64,000 nucleotides of DNA from Curtobacterium sp. UNCCL20 (GCF_900101675.1 NZ_FNKG01000001.1:1285378-1349377); one strand, 5' to 3'; numbered from the stretch's first letter, positions 17,961-26,408 are shown. The notes: a model not told the origin generated them from the letters alone. Made by a program: numbers and translations.

Positions 17961-18469
17961 CCTCGCAGCCGACCAGGGGACGCGCGGCCGTCGTCGTGGT
18001 GTCCACGCAGGCGTCCGTCGACGCCGCACTCGACCGCACGGGGCCCGTCATCGCGGCCTGGCTGCGCGAGCGCGCCTTCACCGTGGACGAACCACTCATC
18101 GTCCCCGACGGCGGTCCGATCGCCGAGACCGTGCAGACCGCTGCGGTGGGCGGTGCACGCGTCGTCATCACCACCGGTGGCACGGGCGTCACGCCGACCG
18201 ACCGCACGCCCGAGGCCGTCGCACCGCTCCTCGAGCTCGAGCTCCCCGGGATCACCGAGGAGATCCGGCGCCGCGGGCTCGCCGCTGCCGGGCCGACCGC
18301 GCTCCTCAGCCGCGGCATCGCCGGGATCACCAGCACCGGCGCGTTCGTCGTGACGCTGCCCGGGTCCCGCGGGGGCGTCGCCGACGGGCTCGCCGTGCTC
18401 GACGGGTTGCTCGACCACCTCCTCGACCAGGTGCACGGCGCGGGACACGCTCCGCGGAGTGCCTCGTGA
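17957..18469 (+). CDS. MogA/MoaB molybdopterin adenylyltransferase
   Basis: 170 residues, overlapping moaC by ATGA. The MoCF-binding domain shows VVVVSTQAS at the first strand, VVITTGGTGVTPTDRTPEAV (the GGTG/TxxD pocket for molybdopterin) and TLPGSRGGVADGL near the C-terminus. It adenylates molybdopterin before MoeA inserts molybdenum. MogA and MoaB are close homologues and cannot be told apart safely here. Confidence 0.9.
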   Translation: MTSQPTRGRAAVVVVSTQASVDAALDRTGPVIAAWLRERAFTVDEPLIVPDGGPIAETVQTAAVGGARVVITTGGTGVTPTDRTPEAVAPLLELELPGITEEIRRRGLAAAGPTALLSRGIAGITSTGAFVVTLPGSRGGVADGLAVLDGLLDHLLDQVHGAGHAPRSAS

Positions 18470-18909
18470 CCGGGGGTGTCACCGTCGGCGACCGTGTGGT
18501 GGTCGCTGACGTCGTCGACCGCGGGATCACCGTGGACGAGGTGTCGGCGGTCGTCGCCACGGACCGCGACGGCGCCGTGGTCACCTTCGCGGGGGTCGTC
18601 CGCGACCACGACGGCGGCAAGGGCGTCAACGCCCTCGAGTACGAGCGGCACCCCAGCGCCGGCGAGGTCATCGCCGAGGTGGCCCGGACCATCGCCGAGG
18701 CCCACCCCGAGGTCCGGATCGCCGTCCTCCACCGCGTCGGAGCGCTCGCCGTCGGGGACGTCGCGCTCGCCGCGGCCGTGTCGTCGCCGCACCGGGCCGA
18801 GGCGTTCGCGGCGTGCGGGGCCCTCGTCGACCTCGTGAAGGACCGCGTCCCGATCTGGAAGCACCAGCGGTTCACCGACGGTTCCGACGAGTGGGTCGCC
18901 GCCCTCTGA
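18466..18909 (+). CDS. moaE: Molybdopterin synthase catalytic subunit
   Basis: 147 residues from GTG 18466, overlapping the previous stop by GTGA. MoaE converts cPMP to molybdopterin using sulfur from MoaD. Motifs: VVTFAGVVRDHDGGK (start of the active-site cleft), LEYERHPSA, VLHRVGALAVGD and KDRVPIWKHQ (catalytic Lys pair). No moaD or moaA is in the window, so the pathway must be completed elsewhere. Confidence 0.93.
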   Translation: MTGGVTVGDRVVVADVVDRGITVDEVSAVVATDRDGAVVTFAGVVRDHDGGKGVNALEYERHPSAGEVIAEVARTIAEAHPEVRIAVLHRVGALAVGDVALAAAVSSPHRAEAFAACGALVDLVKDRVPIWKHQRFTDGSDEWVAAL

Positions 18910-19011
18910 CCGAGGCTGTGTGACCCCGCAGCAGACCGTTGCCGGATCGCAACCGCGGCACGCGTTCGGGGCGTAGCGACCGTTCCGAGCCGATCCATAG
19001 AATCGCTGCTC

Positions 19012-19410
19012 ATGAGCGTGCTGCTGTCCGGGGCCTCGATCGTCCTGCTGGTGTTCGCCCTGATCGACATCCTCACCCGGGGCGCCGACCAGGTGCGGGG
19101 GCTGCCGAAGATCGCGTGGGTGTTCCTGGTGATCCTGGTGCCCGTCGTCGGCAGCATCGTGTGGTTCGCCGTCGGGCACGACTGGAGCCAGAACGACCGC
19201 AACCACGGCCGGTACATCGAGCCGAAGCGCCACGAGGACCAGTACGCCACCCTCGGCGACGCCCGCAGTGCCCACGGTGCGAAGCGCGTCACCGGCACGG
19301 AGCAGGAGCTCGCCGAGCTCGAGCGCGAGATCGAGTACTGGGAGGCCCAGGCGCGCCTGCGCCGTGCCAAGGAGGCCGCTGGCGAGGGCGAGCCGACCCC
19401 CGGGAACTGA
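19012..19410 (+). CDS. PLDc_N (phospholipase D-nuclease N-terminal) membrane protein
   Basis: 132 residues. Two membrane helices (about 4-22 and 36-56) joined by a short loop, with the PLDc_N signature KIAWVFLVILVPVVGSIVWFAVG, followed by a charged coiled-coil tail (TEQELAELEREIEYWEAQARL). Free-standing PLDc_N proteins have no known enzyme activity. TAGAAT at 18998 lies 8 bases before ATG, so transcription is probably near-leaderless. Confidence 0.82.
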   Translation: MSVLLSGASIVLLVFALIDILTRGADQVRGLPKIAWVFLVILVPVVGSIVWFAVGHDWSQNDRNHGRYIEPKRHEDQYATLGDARSAHGAKRVTGTEQELAELEREIEYWEAQARLRRAKEAAGEGEPTPGN

Positions 19411-19763
19411 CCCGCGCCTCCAGGCCGCCGTGCGCTGCCGTGGCTGCCGTGCGCTGCCGTGGCGCGCGGCCGGAGCACGGTGCCGGCTCCGTCATCCGGT
19501 GCGAGGTTGATCGTCCCGTGCCCCGCTACAGACTCGCACCAACCGACGAACCCCGCCCGCACCGGCGAAGTCCGCACGGTGCGGCGGACCCGCACCCGCA
19601 CGGTGCGGGGTTGTGCACACGGTGCGAGGTCAGGCGCGTCGCACCACGTCGGCAACCTCGCACCATTCGCAAGCTCTCCGCGCTCGCCCACGCGCCACCC
19701 CCGAACGCGCGCGGCACCACCCTCCCGCACCACGCACCCCACCGCGCCGCCTACCCTTGACGG
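19411..19763. repeat. Non-coding 353-bp region with alternating short repeats
   Basis: I see no gene here. It begins with a 16-base half copy of the GGAGGCGCG palindrome (19412-19427), then a direct duplication of GCCGTGCGCTGCCGTGG units (19428-19462). GGTGCGAG occurs at 19499 and 19621, its complement CTCGCACC at 19533 and 19657, and two perfect palindromes built on CCGCACGGTGCGG lie at 19572 and 19595. Function unknown; see findings. Confidence 0.6.
19752..19757 (+). promoter_or_regulatory. Leaderless -10 box (TACCCT) of the ABC-F gene
   Basis: TACCCT, six bases, then GTG at 19764, with no ribosome site between. It is the same TANNNT-N6-start spacing as at 3935, 49946 and 57008. Confidence 0.5.
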
Positions 19764-21620
19764 GTGGCTCATCTCCTCGGCGCCGAGAACCTGCATCTCG
19801 AGTTCCCCACCAAGGTCGTCTTCGACGGCGTCACCCTCGGCATCGACGAGGGGGACCGCATCGGCGTCGTCGGCCGGAACGGCGACGGCAAGTCGACGCT
19901 CCTCGCCCTGCTGGCCCAGCGGCTCGAGCCGGACGGCGGCCGCGTCACGCACCGGCGCGGCCTGACGATCGGCTACCTCGACCAGCGCGACATCCTGCCC
20001 GAGGGCGAACTCGTCGGCAGCGTCGTCGTCGGCGACCGCCAGGAGCACGAGTGGGCCGGCGACCCGAAGATCCGCGACATCATCGGCGGCCTCGTGTCGG
20101 ACATCCCGTGGGACGTGTCGGTGGACGAACTGAGTGGTGGTCAGCGCCGCCGCGTCGCCCTCGCACGGCTGCTCGTCGGCGACTGGGACGTGCTGTTCCT
20201 CGACGAACCCACGAACCACCTCGACGTCGAGGGCATCCAGTGGCTCGCCGAGCACATCAACCGGCGGTGGACCCCGACGCAGGGCGGCCTCGTCGTCGTG
20301 ACCCACGACCGGTGGTTCCTCGACGCGGTGTCGACCGACACCTGGGAGGTCCACGACGGCATCGTCGACCCGTTCGAGGGCGGGTACGCGGCGTACATCC
20401 TGCAGCGCGTCGAGCGTGACCGGCAGGCGGCCGCGTCCGAGCAGCGCCGGCAGAACCTGGCACGGAAGGAACTCGCGTGGCTCCGGCGCGGCGCACCGGC
20501 CCGGACCAGCAAGCCGAAGTTCCGCATCGACGCGGCGAACGCGCTCATCGACGACGTGCCGCCGATCCGTGACACGGTCGCCCTCGCCAAGACCGCGACC
20601 GCACGCCTCGGGAAGGACGTCGTCGACATCCTCGACGTGAGCGTCTCGTTCGACGGCACCCAGATCCTGGACCGCATCGAGTGGCGGATCGCGCCGGGGG
20701 AGCGGACCGGCATCCTCGGTCCGAACGGTGCCGGCAAGTCGACGCTCCTCAACCTGGTGTCCGGGCGCCTGCAGCCGACGAGCGGCCGGGTGAAGACCGG
20801 CAAGACCGTGCAGGTCGCGGTCCTCGACCAGCAGCTCGCCGATCTCGCGCAGTTCGCCGACGACCGCGTGCGCGAAGTGGTCGCCCGCAAGAAGACGAGC
20901 TACGTCACGGACGGCAAGGAGATGACGCCGTCGCAGCTCCTCGAGCGGCTGGGCTTCACCTCGGAGCAGCTGTCCACGCCCGTGCGCGATCTCAGCGGCG
21001 GTCAGAAGCGTCGGCTGCAGCTGATGCTCATCCTGCTCGATGAGCCGAACGTGCTCATCCTCGATGAGCCCACGAACGACCTCGACACGGACATGCTCGC
21101 CGCGATGGAGGACCTGCTCGACACGTGGCCGGGCACCCTCCTCGTCGTCTCCCACGACCGGTACCTGCTCGAGCGCGTCACCGACCAGCAGTACGCCGTG
21201 CTCGGCGGGCACCTCCGGCACCTGCCGGGCGGTGTCGACGAGTACATGCGGCTGCGGTCGGCCGGCACCGGCGGCGGGACCGCGTCAGCGGCTGCCGCCG
21301 CGTCTGCCGGGAGGCCCGACACGGCAGGCGGGACCGGCTCGGCCGGTGCCGTGGCCGGGGCCAGTGCCGCGGGTGCGTCGGGTGGGTCCGGCCTGTCGGG
21401 CGCGGACCGCCGCACGGCCGAGAAGGAGATGTCGGCCCTCGACCGGAAGATCGCGAAGGTGGGTGCGGAGCGGAAGCGGCTGCTCGAGGAGTTCGCGACG
21501 CACGACCAGTCGGACTACGCCGGCCTCGGGGCACTGCAGGGTCGCCTCACCGAGCTCGAGGCCGAGGTCGAGCAGCTCGAGGAACGCTGGCTCGAGGTCG
21601 CCGAGCAGCTCGGGGTGTAG
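19764..21620 (+). CDS. ABC-F family ATPase (Uup-like)
   Basis: 618 residues, soluble, with two ABC domains and no membrane helices. Walker A motifs GRNGDGKST (about 36-44) and GPNGAGKST (about 322-330); signatures ELSGGQ and DLSGGQ; Walker B VLFLDEPTNHLD and VLILDEPTNDLD. The interdomain linker LARKELAWLRRGAPARTSK is Uup-type, and the last 70 residues form the C-terminal coiled coil (EKEMSALDRKIAKVGAERKR). ABC-F proteins act on ribosomes or nucleic acids, not transport. An Ala/Gly/Ser-rich spacer (about 505-545) precedes the coiled coil. Confidence 0.92.
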   Translation: MAHLLGAENLHLEFPTKVVFDGVTLGIDEGDRIGVVGRNGDGKSTLLALLAQRLEPDGGRVTHRRGLTIGYLDQRDILPEGELVGSVVVGDRQEHEWAGDPKIRDIIGGLVSDIPWDVSVDELSGGQRRRVALARLLVGDWDVLFLDEPTNHLDVEGIQWLAEHINRRWTPTQGGLVVVTHDRWFLDAVSTDTWEVHDGIVDPFEGGYAAYILQRVERDRQAAASEQRRQNLARKELAWLRRGAPARTSKPKFRIDAANALIDDVPPIRDTVALAKTATARLGKDVVDILDVSVSFDGTQILDRIEWRIAPGERTGILGPNGAGKSTLLNLVSGRLQPTSGRVKTGKTVQVAVLDQQLADLAQFADDRVREVVARKKTSYVTDGKEMTPSQLLERLGFTSEQLSTPVRDLSGGQKRRLQLMLILLDEPNVLILDEPTNDLDTDMLAAMEDLLDTWPGTLLVVSHDRYLLERVTDQQYAVLGGHLRHLPGGVDEYMRLRSAGTGGGTASAAAAASAGRPDTAGGTGSAGAVAGASAAGASGGSGLSGADRRTAEKEMSALDRKIAKVGAERKRLLEEFATHDQSDYAGLGALQGRLTELEAEVEQLEERWLEVAEQLGV

Positions 21621-21629
21621 CCGGGCGGT

Positions 21630-21702
21630 CGGCTGCCGGCTGCCGGCTGCCGGCTGCCGGTTCCGGTTCCGGTTCAGGTTCGGGTTCGGGTTCGGGTTCG
21701 GG
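21630..21702. repeat. Simple-sequence repeat tract (GGCTGCC and TTCSGG units)
   Basis: Four tandem heptamers GGCTGCC (21630-21657) are followed by seven hexamers at 21661-21702 (TTCCGG twice, TTCAGG, TTCGGG four times). The tract fills the gap between the convergent ABC-F and VOC genes and encodes nothing. Confidence 0.85.
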
Positions 21703-21707
21703 ACCTG

Positions 21708-22154
21708 TCACTCCGTGTCGGAGGGTTGCGCATCGGCGGGGTCGCCGCCACCGGGGTTCGCGACGACCTCCCACAGGTGCCCGTCCGGGTCCTGGAAGAA
21801 GCCGGAGTACATGCCCCACGGCCGGGTGTACGGCGCCGCGAGCATCGTCGCACCCGCCGCCCGCGCCCGTTCGAGGAACGCGTCGGCTGCCGCACGCGAG
21901 TCGACGAAGTGCCCGATCGTGCTGCTCGGCGAGGTGCCCGGCTGCACGCCCGAGTCCTTCGCCAGGTCGTCTCGGCCGTAGACGCTCACGATGAGGCCGT
22001 CGTCGAGCGTGAACATCGCCGTCGTCCCGCCCGCGTCCGTCTCGGTCGCGGCGTACTCCGTGCCGATCACCCCGCTGCCCTCGACGCCGAGCAGCGCGCG
22101 GTAGAACTCTGCCGATCGTGCGACGTCGGCGATGGCAAGGGTGATCGCGTGCAT
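21708..22154 (-). CDS. VOC-family (glyoxalase/dioxygenase fold) protein
   Basis: 148 residues, two beta-alpha-beta-beta-beta modules: MHAITLAIADVARSAEFYRALLG, then GMYSGFFQDPDGHLWEVVANP, the conserved closing strand with a metal-ligand Glu. The substrate is unknown; many such proteins are lactoylglutathione-lyase-like or antibiotic-binding. TAGTCT stands 7 bases before the start, as for leaderless genes. A MarR regulator gene lies 10 bases upstream in the same direction. Confidence 0.87.
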   Translation of the reverse strand: MHAITLAIADVARSAEFYRALLGVEGSGVIGTEYAATETDAGGTTAMFTLDDGLIVSVYGRDDLAKDSGVQPGTSPSSTIGHFVDSRAAADAFLERARAAGATMLAAPYTRPWGMYSGFFQDPDGHLWEVVANPGGGDPADAQPSDTE

Positions 22155-22164
22155 GCGCCGCAGA

Positions 22165-22659
22165 CTAGTCCCCGAGCCCCAGGATGAGGCGTCGGAGGAG
22201 GCCGGACAGCTGGTCCTGCTCGGCGTCGGACACCCCCGCCAGGATGTCCCGCTCCGCCGCGAGCAGATCCGCGATCGCCGCGTCGACGGCTGCGCGGCCC
22301 TCGCTCGTCAGGGACACCAGGATGCCCCGGCCGTCCCGCGGGTCGGTACGGCGGGCAACCAGCCCACGTGCCGCGAGCCGGTCCACCCGGTTCGTCATCG
22401 TGCCGCTCGACACCAGCGTCTGCTGGAGCAGGGTCTTCGGGCTCAGCTCGTACGGTTCGCCCGCCCGCCGGAGCGCCGACAGGACGTCGAACTCCCACGG
22501 CTCGACGTCGCTCTCGTCGAACGCCGCGCGACGCGCACGGTCGAGGTGTCGGGCGAGCCGGTCCACCCGGGACAGCACCTCGAGCGGCCCGAAGTCGAGG
22601 TCCGCGCGCTCCCGTCCCCACGCAGCGACGATCCGGTCGACCTCGTCCTCCTGGGGCAT
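22165..22659 (-). CDS. MarR-family transcriptional regulator
   Basis: 164 residues. Winged helix from about 60 to 130: EFDVLSALRRAG, LQQTLVSSGTMTNRVDRLAARGLVARR (recognition helix) and DGRGILVSLTSEG (wing). Acidic N- and C-terminal helices would dimerise. It probably controls the VOC gene behind it. The nearest divergent feature is the tRNA-Gln gene. Confidence 0.9.
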   Translation of the reverse strand: MPQEDEVDRIVAAWGRERADLDFGPLEVLSRVDRLARHLDRARRAAFDESDVEPWEFDVLSALRRAGEPYELSPKTLLQQTLVSSGTMTNRVDRLAARGLVARRTDPRDGRGILVSLTSEGRAAVDAAIADLLAAERDILAGVSDAEQDQLSGLLRRLILGLGD

Positions 22660-22739
22660 CCCACCATCTTGGCCGAACTCGGGCGTGCACGGCCAGCCTC
22701 GCCGGTCATGGGAGGATGGTGGGGCGCCTCCGAGCGCGT

Positions 22740-22811
22740 TCCGCCTTGGTGTAATGGCAGCACGACGGCCTTTGGTGCCGTTAGGTCCGGGTTCGAATCC
22801 TGGAGGCGGAG
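22740..22811 (+). tRNA. tRNA-Gln (anticodon UUG)
   Basis: The acceptor stem TCCGCCT (22740-22746) pairs with AGGCGGA (22804-22810), with discriminator G22811. D-loop GGTGTAATGGCAG, anticodon loop CTTTGGT with TTG, T-loop GGTTCGAATCC. CCA is not encoded. A truncated antiporter frame abuts its 3' end, marking it as the likely integration site of the island that follows. Confidence 0.95.
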
Positions 22812-23231
22812 CTCCGGGAGTTCGGGGAAATCATCAGCGAGATCGTGAAGCTCCTCGCCATCCTCGTGTTCAGCACGCTGATCAGCCCGGCCGTCCTCGG
22901 AGACGTTGGTGTCCTCGGTTACGTGTTCGCGGTGCTGCTCCTGGTCCTGGCGCGGCCGCTCGCGGTCGAGATCGCGCTCGTGCGGAGCGGTTTGGAGCGG
23001 TGGGAACGGTTGACGGCAGCGTGGTTCGGACCGAAGGGGTTCGCGAGCGTTCTGTACGGGCTGCTGGTGCTCGGCAGCGATGTCCCGGATTCTGACCGGC
23101 TCTTCCACGTGATCGTCGTCGCGGTCGTTCTGTCGATCATCGCGCACTCGTCGACGGACGTCCCGATCGCGGATGCATTCGCCCGTCGGGCGGACCATGA
23201 CGAGCGCCCGCAACCCGTTCTTCGACACTGA
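22812..23231 (+). pseudogene. C-terminal fragment of a CPA1-type Na+/H+ antiporter
   Basis: The open frame runs straight out of the tRNA 3' end without a start codon (ELREFGEIISEIVK, then helices LLAILVFSTLISP and LGYVFAVLLLVLARPLAVEIAL). AWFGPKGFASVLYGLLV and LFHVIVVAVVLSIIAHS are the last helices of CPA1/NhaP exchangers. Only about 135 of 400 or more residues remain; the N-terminal transport core is missing. A GTG at 22845 could start a short product, but it would not be a working exchanger. The missing part was probably removed by an insertion or deletion at the tRNA. Confidence 0.75.
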
Positions 23232-23266
23232 GAAACAGGTCACAGATGCCTTGATTGCCTGGCTGC

Positions 23267-23998
23267 ATGAGCACGCCGGAACTCACGACGACCGACTTCC
23301 CGTCGACGCTGACCTCGATCTGCGTCGTCCTGCTGGTGCTCGCGGTCGCCTGCGCCGTGTTCGTCGGCGCGGACTTGCTCCGACGACCGCAGCAGATGGC
23401 CGTGATGAACGCGGTGTGGCCACTCACGATGCTCTTCGGAAGCGTCGTGTGGCTGCTGTTCTACCTCCGCGTCGGCCGAGCACCCCGCCGCGAAACGCGC
23501 GCGTCCGACTCAGGACACGGCCGGTGGACGAGCGTCGCCATCGGCACCAGCCACTGCGGCGCCGGGTGCGCCATCGGAGACCTCGTGGGCGAGTTCGCAC
23601 TCGTCGCGGTTCCCGCGCTCGGCGCAGTTGTCGGGCTCGGCACCCTTTACCAGGATCGCGTCTTCGCCGGGTGGATCATCGACTTCGTCATCGCGTTCGT
23701 CGTGGGCATCCTCTTCCAGTACTTCTCGATCGCACCCATGCGCGACCTCTCCCTCGGAGCCGGGATCCTCGCGGCCCTGAAGGCGGACACGCTCTCCATC
23801 ACCTCGTGGCAGGTCGGCATGTACGGGCTGATGGCGATCGGCCAGTTCGCGGTGCTCCCAGCGGTGCTCGGCGGGCGTGCATCGGTGCTCACTCCCGAGT
23901 TCTGGGTCCTCATGCAGCTCGCGATGATCGCGGGGTTCGCCTGCTCCTACCCGGTCAACTGGTGGCTCATCCACCGCGGCATCAAGGAAGCCATGTGA
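23267..23998 (+). CDS. DUF4396 membrane protein
   Basis: 243 residues from ATG 23267 (an in-frame TTG four codons earlier is less likely). Two N-terminal helices, then the family motif TSHCGAGCAIGD with paired cysteines, followed by four or five helices. The Cys pair next to His suggests a metal or redox role, but DUF4396 has no known activity. It is read towards the ArsB/NhaD permease (convergent, gap 29 bases). Confidence 0.8.
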   Translation: MSTPELTTTDFPSTLTSICVVLLVLAVACAVFVGADLLRRPQQMAVMNAVWPLTMLFGSVVWLLFYLRVGRAPRRETRASDSGHGRWTSVAIGTSHCGAGCAIGDLVGEFALVAVPALGAVVGLGTLYQDRVFAGWIIDFVIAFVVGILFQYFSIAPMRDLSLGAGILAALKADTLSITSWQVGMYGLMAIGQFAVLPAVLGGRASVLTPEFWVLMQLAMIAGFACSYPVNWWLIHRGIKEAM

Positions 23999-24027
23999 CG
24001 TGGCGTCCGAACCGGTCCTCCCCGGGG

Positions 24028-25314
24028 TCAGAGGAAGTAGCGGAGCCAGATGTAGGGGAAGCAGAGCCCGACGGTCACAGCGGTAACGACGATGCCGTAC
24101 TTCGTGAACTCCCAGAACGAGATGTGGTGGCCGTTCCGCTTCGCGATGCCGATCATCACCACGTTCGCGCTCGCGCCGACGGCGGTCAGGTTCCCGCCCA
24201 GGTCCGCGCCGAGCGCCAGGGCCCACCAGAGCGGCCTGGCGTCTGCCCCGCCTGACTGGACGATGTCGTTCGTGAGCGGCGCGAGGGTGGCGACGAACGG
24301 GATGTTGTCCACGATGCCGGAGAACAGTGCGGAGCCGAAGAGCAGGACGGCGGAGGCGCCGAAGTAGTTCTCGCCGACGGTTCCCTTGGCCGCCTGGCCG
24401 ATGGTCTCGATGACGCCGAGGTTGACCAGGGACCCGACCATGACGAACAGGCCGGCGAAGAAGAGCAACGTCTCCCACTCGACGTCGCCGAACACACGCT
24501 TGGGCTCGAGCCGGGCGAGGAGCACGAGCAGTCCCGCTCCGAGCAGCGCCACGATCGCGGGTGCGAGGCCGGTGAGGGTCGAGGTGACGAACCCGACGAG
24601 CACGAGCCCGACGACGACGAGTGACTTGACGAGGAGGCCGCGATCGCGGATCGCCTCTCGTTCGTCGAGCGCCATGACCCGTTCCGCCCGTGCGGCGTCG
24701 TAGGCGAACGTCGAGCGGAAGAGCACTCGGCAGAGGCCGATCAGCACCGCGATCAGCACGACGATGATCGGTGCGAGTTCCGTGATGAAGTCGTTGAACC
24801 CGATGTCCCCACGGCTGCCGATGATGAGGTTGGGCGGATCGCCGATAAGGGTCGCCGTCCCGCCGATGTTCGACGCGAACACCTCGGCGAGGAGGAACGG
24901 GACCGGCGACTTCCCCAGTCGTCCCGCGACGAGCAGCGACACCGGTGCGACCAGGAGGATCGTGGTGACGTTGTCGAGGAACGCGGACAGGACCGCGGTG
25001 ATCACGATGAGCATCACCATGATCCGGAACGGTCGCCCCTTGGCGAGCTTCGCGGACCCGATGGCGAGGTACTCGAAGAGTCCGGTCTGGCGCAGGATGC
25101 CGACGATGATCATCATCCCGAGGAGCAGGAACACGACGTTCCAGTCGATCCCGGTCTCCTCGGAGAAGAACACCGCCGCGTCGTCCGTGGCCCCGATCAG
25201 GACCATCAGCGCCGCGCCGCCGAGGGCGACGAGGACCCGGGGCAACTTCTCGGTGGCGATGAACACGTACGCGGCCACGAAGACCGCGATCGCCAGGACA
25301 ATCTGCACGCTCAC
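24028..25314 (-). CDS. ArsB/NhaD-type ion permease
   Basis: 428 residues, about 11 membrane helices, in the ion transporter superfamily. Two inverted-repeat hairpins carry the hallmark motifs SAFLDNVTTILLVAPV and GTATLIGDPPN in the first half and SGIVDNIPFVATLAP and GADLGGNLTAVGASANVV in the second. It could move Na+, anions or organic acids; arsenite is only one option. GTG 25314 overlaps the stop of the CBS gene (GTGA), so the two are coupled. Confidence 0.88.
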   Translation of the reverse strand: MSVQIVLAIAVFVAAYVFIATEKLPRVLVALGGAALMVLIGATDDAAVFFSEETGIDWNVVFLLLGMMIIVGILRQTGLFEYLAIGSAKLAKGRPFRIMVMLIVITAVLSAFLDNVTTILLVAPVSLLVAGRLGKSPVPFLLAEVFASNIGGTATLIGDPPNLIIGSRGDIGFNDFITELAPIIVVLIAVLIGLCRVLFRSTFAYDAARAERVMALDEREAIRDRGLLVKSLVVVGLVLVGFVTSTLTGLAPAIVALLGAGLLVLLARLEPKRVFGDVEWETLLFFAGLFVMVGSLVNLGVIETIGQAAKGTVGENYFGASAVLLFGSALFSGIVDNIPFVATLAPLTNDIVQSGGADARPLWWALALGADLGGNLTAVGASANVVMIGIAKRNGHHISFWEFTKYGIVVTAVTVGLCFPYIWLRYFL

Positions 25315-25805
25315 GCGCGGGGCTCCGATCCGTCGTGGCCCGCCTCGTCCCAGCACCGTACGAGGCCGTCCAGGACCGCAGGCAGCGTGACGAAGGACGG
25401 TTCGCTCCGGGACCGCCCGCCGATCAGCGCCACCTGGGTCCCAGCGTCGGCCATCCGTGCTGCGACCTCCACCAGCCCGGCGTCGGGCGGCACGACGAGC
25501 ACCGGCCGGACCGTCACGGTCTCGTCGTCGACGAGGTCCCCGATCGTTCGTCCGGACAGTGCCTCGAAGAGGTCGTCGACGCCCGTCTCACCGAGTGTGT
25601 TCGCGAGTGAGAGGTCATCGAGGAGGTAGCCGGGCAGCATGAACCGCAGGACGTCGAGCGACGACACCACCTCGGACGGCCGCTCCCCGTCCTCCGCGAT
25701 CACCAAGCCGAGGAGGCCGCGCTCGGCGATCAGCCGGACGGCCTTCGTGGCCGGAGTCCCGCGGTCGAGCACGACCAGGCTCGTGGCGATATCCGATGCA
25801 CGCAT
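25311..25805 (-). CDS. CBS-domain-pair protein
   Basis: 164 residues with two CBS motifs: LVVLDRGTPATKAVRLIAE...LGLVIAE near the N-terminus and VRPVLVVPPDAGLVEVAARMADAGTQVALIG. Such pairs bind adenosine nucleotides and often gate transporters. Coupling to the permease gene at 24028 suggests it senses energy state or ions for that permease; this is inferred from context. Confidence 0.87.
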   Translation of the reverse strand: MRASDIATSLVVLDRGTPATKAVRLIAERGLLGLVIAEDGERPSEVVSSLDVLRFMLPGYLLDDLSLANTLGETGVDDLFEALSGRTIGDLVDDETVTVRPVLVVPPDAGLVEVAARMADAGTQVALIGGRSRSEPSFVTLPAVLDGLVRCWDEAGHDGSEPRA

Positions 25806-25838
25806 CGTCTGCTCCTCTCGTCATCGCTCCGTCCGCGT

Positions 25839-26123
25839 TCAGAAGTCCCGAGCGGACTCGGCGGGGCGTCCTCCGGATACCCTTCCGAGGTGTACCCGGC
25901 GGGACAGGCGGATGACCGGCCGGACCAGCAGCTGCACGCTCCCCGCCAGGAACAGCCACGTGCCGACGGTCGTCGTGCTGTCCGAGAAGAACAGGATGCT
26001 GCCCACCACGAACCACAGCGCGACCATCACGTCGTTCACGATGCTGACCGTCTCGTAGACACCCCGGATCCGGAGTTCTTCCCGCCCGACCCGCAAGGTC
26101 ACGTCCTCGTCATCGCTGGCCAT
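25839..26123 (-). CDS. YrhK-like membrane protein
   Basis: 94 residues from ATG 26123. After a charged start, two membrane helices carry the YrhK pattern: YETVSIVNDVMVALWFVVGSILFF and TVGTWLFLAGSVQLLVRPVIRL. Function unknown. It lies just upstream of the CBS/permease pair on the same strand and overlaps the small gene before it by 14 bases. Confidence 0.75.
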   Translation of the reverse strand: MASDDEDVTLRVGREELRIRGVYETVSIVNDVMVALWFVVGSILFFSDSTTTVGTWLFLAGSVQLLVRPVIRLSRRVHLGRVSGGRPAESARDF

Positions 26124-26337
26124 CCACCGAGTCAACCAACTCGACGTCGACCCTGGACTCGGCTTCACGCACTCGCTCCGCCGAGCAAGACGGACGCCCC
26201 TTCTCGTTGACGTGCTGCTCGAGGTCATCACGGATCTGCTCCGGGGACCAGTTCGGCACCAACCGAAGGTCGACCTGCAGAGCAAGCTCCAGCGGTCGAT
26301 CCTCCGCAGTTTCGGGCGCCGAGCTCGTCCCCGGCAT
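26110..26337 (-). CDS. Small acidic hypothetical protein
   Basis: 75 residues from ATG 26337, highly charged with no membrane helix (LALQVDLRLVPNWSPEQIRD, then acidic/basic helix). It overlaps the YrhK start by 14 bases. Composition looks protein-like, but no family is recognised and the ribosome site is weak, so the gene is only probable. Confidence 0.45.
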   Translation of the reverse strand: MPGTSSAPETAEDRPLELALQVDLRLVPNWSPEQIRDDLEQHVNEKGRPSCSAERVREAESRVDVELVDSVDGQR

Positions 26338-26408
26338 TGATTTTCCGCGGAGCACGGCCGGTAGCTGCCGCCGGCCGCGGCGTTCCTTGTCAGCTCTCGG
26401 CTGATCGT

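Noticed and set aside
18327..21221. 964-codon minus-strand frame over MoaE, PLDc_N and the ABC-F gene
   Set aside because: It crosses several well-supported plus-strand genes and has no recognisable motif; long antisense frames are common at this GC content.
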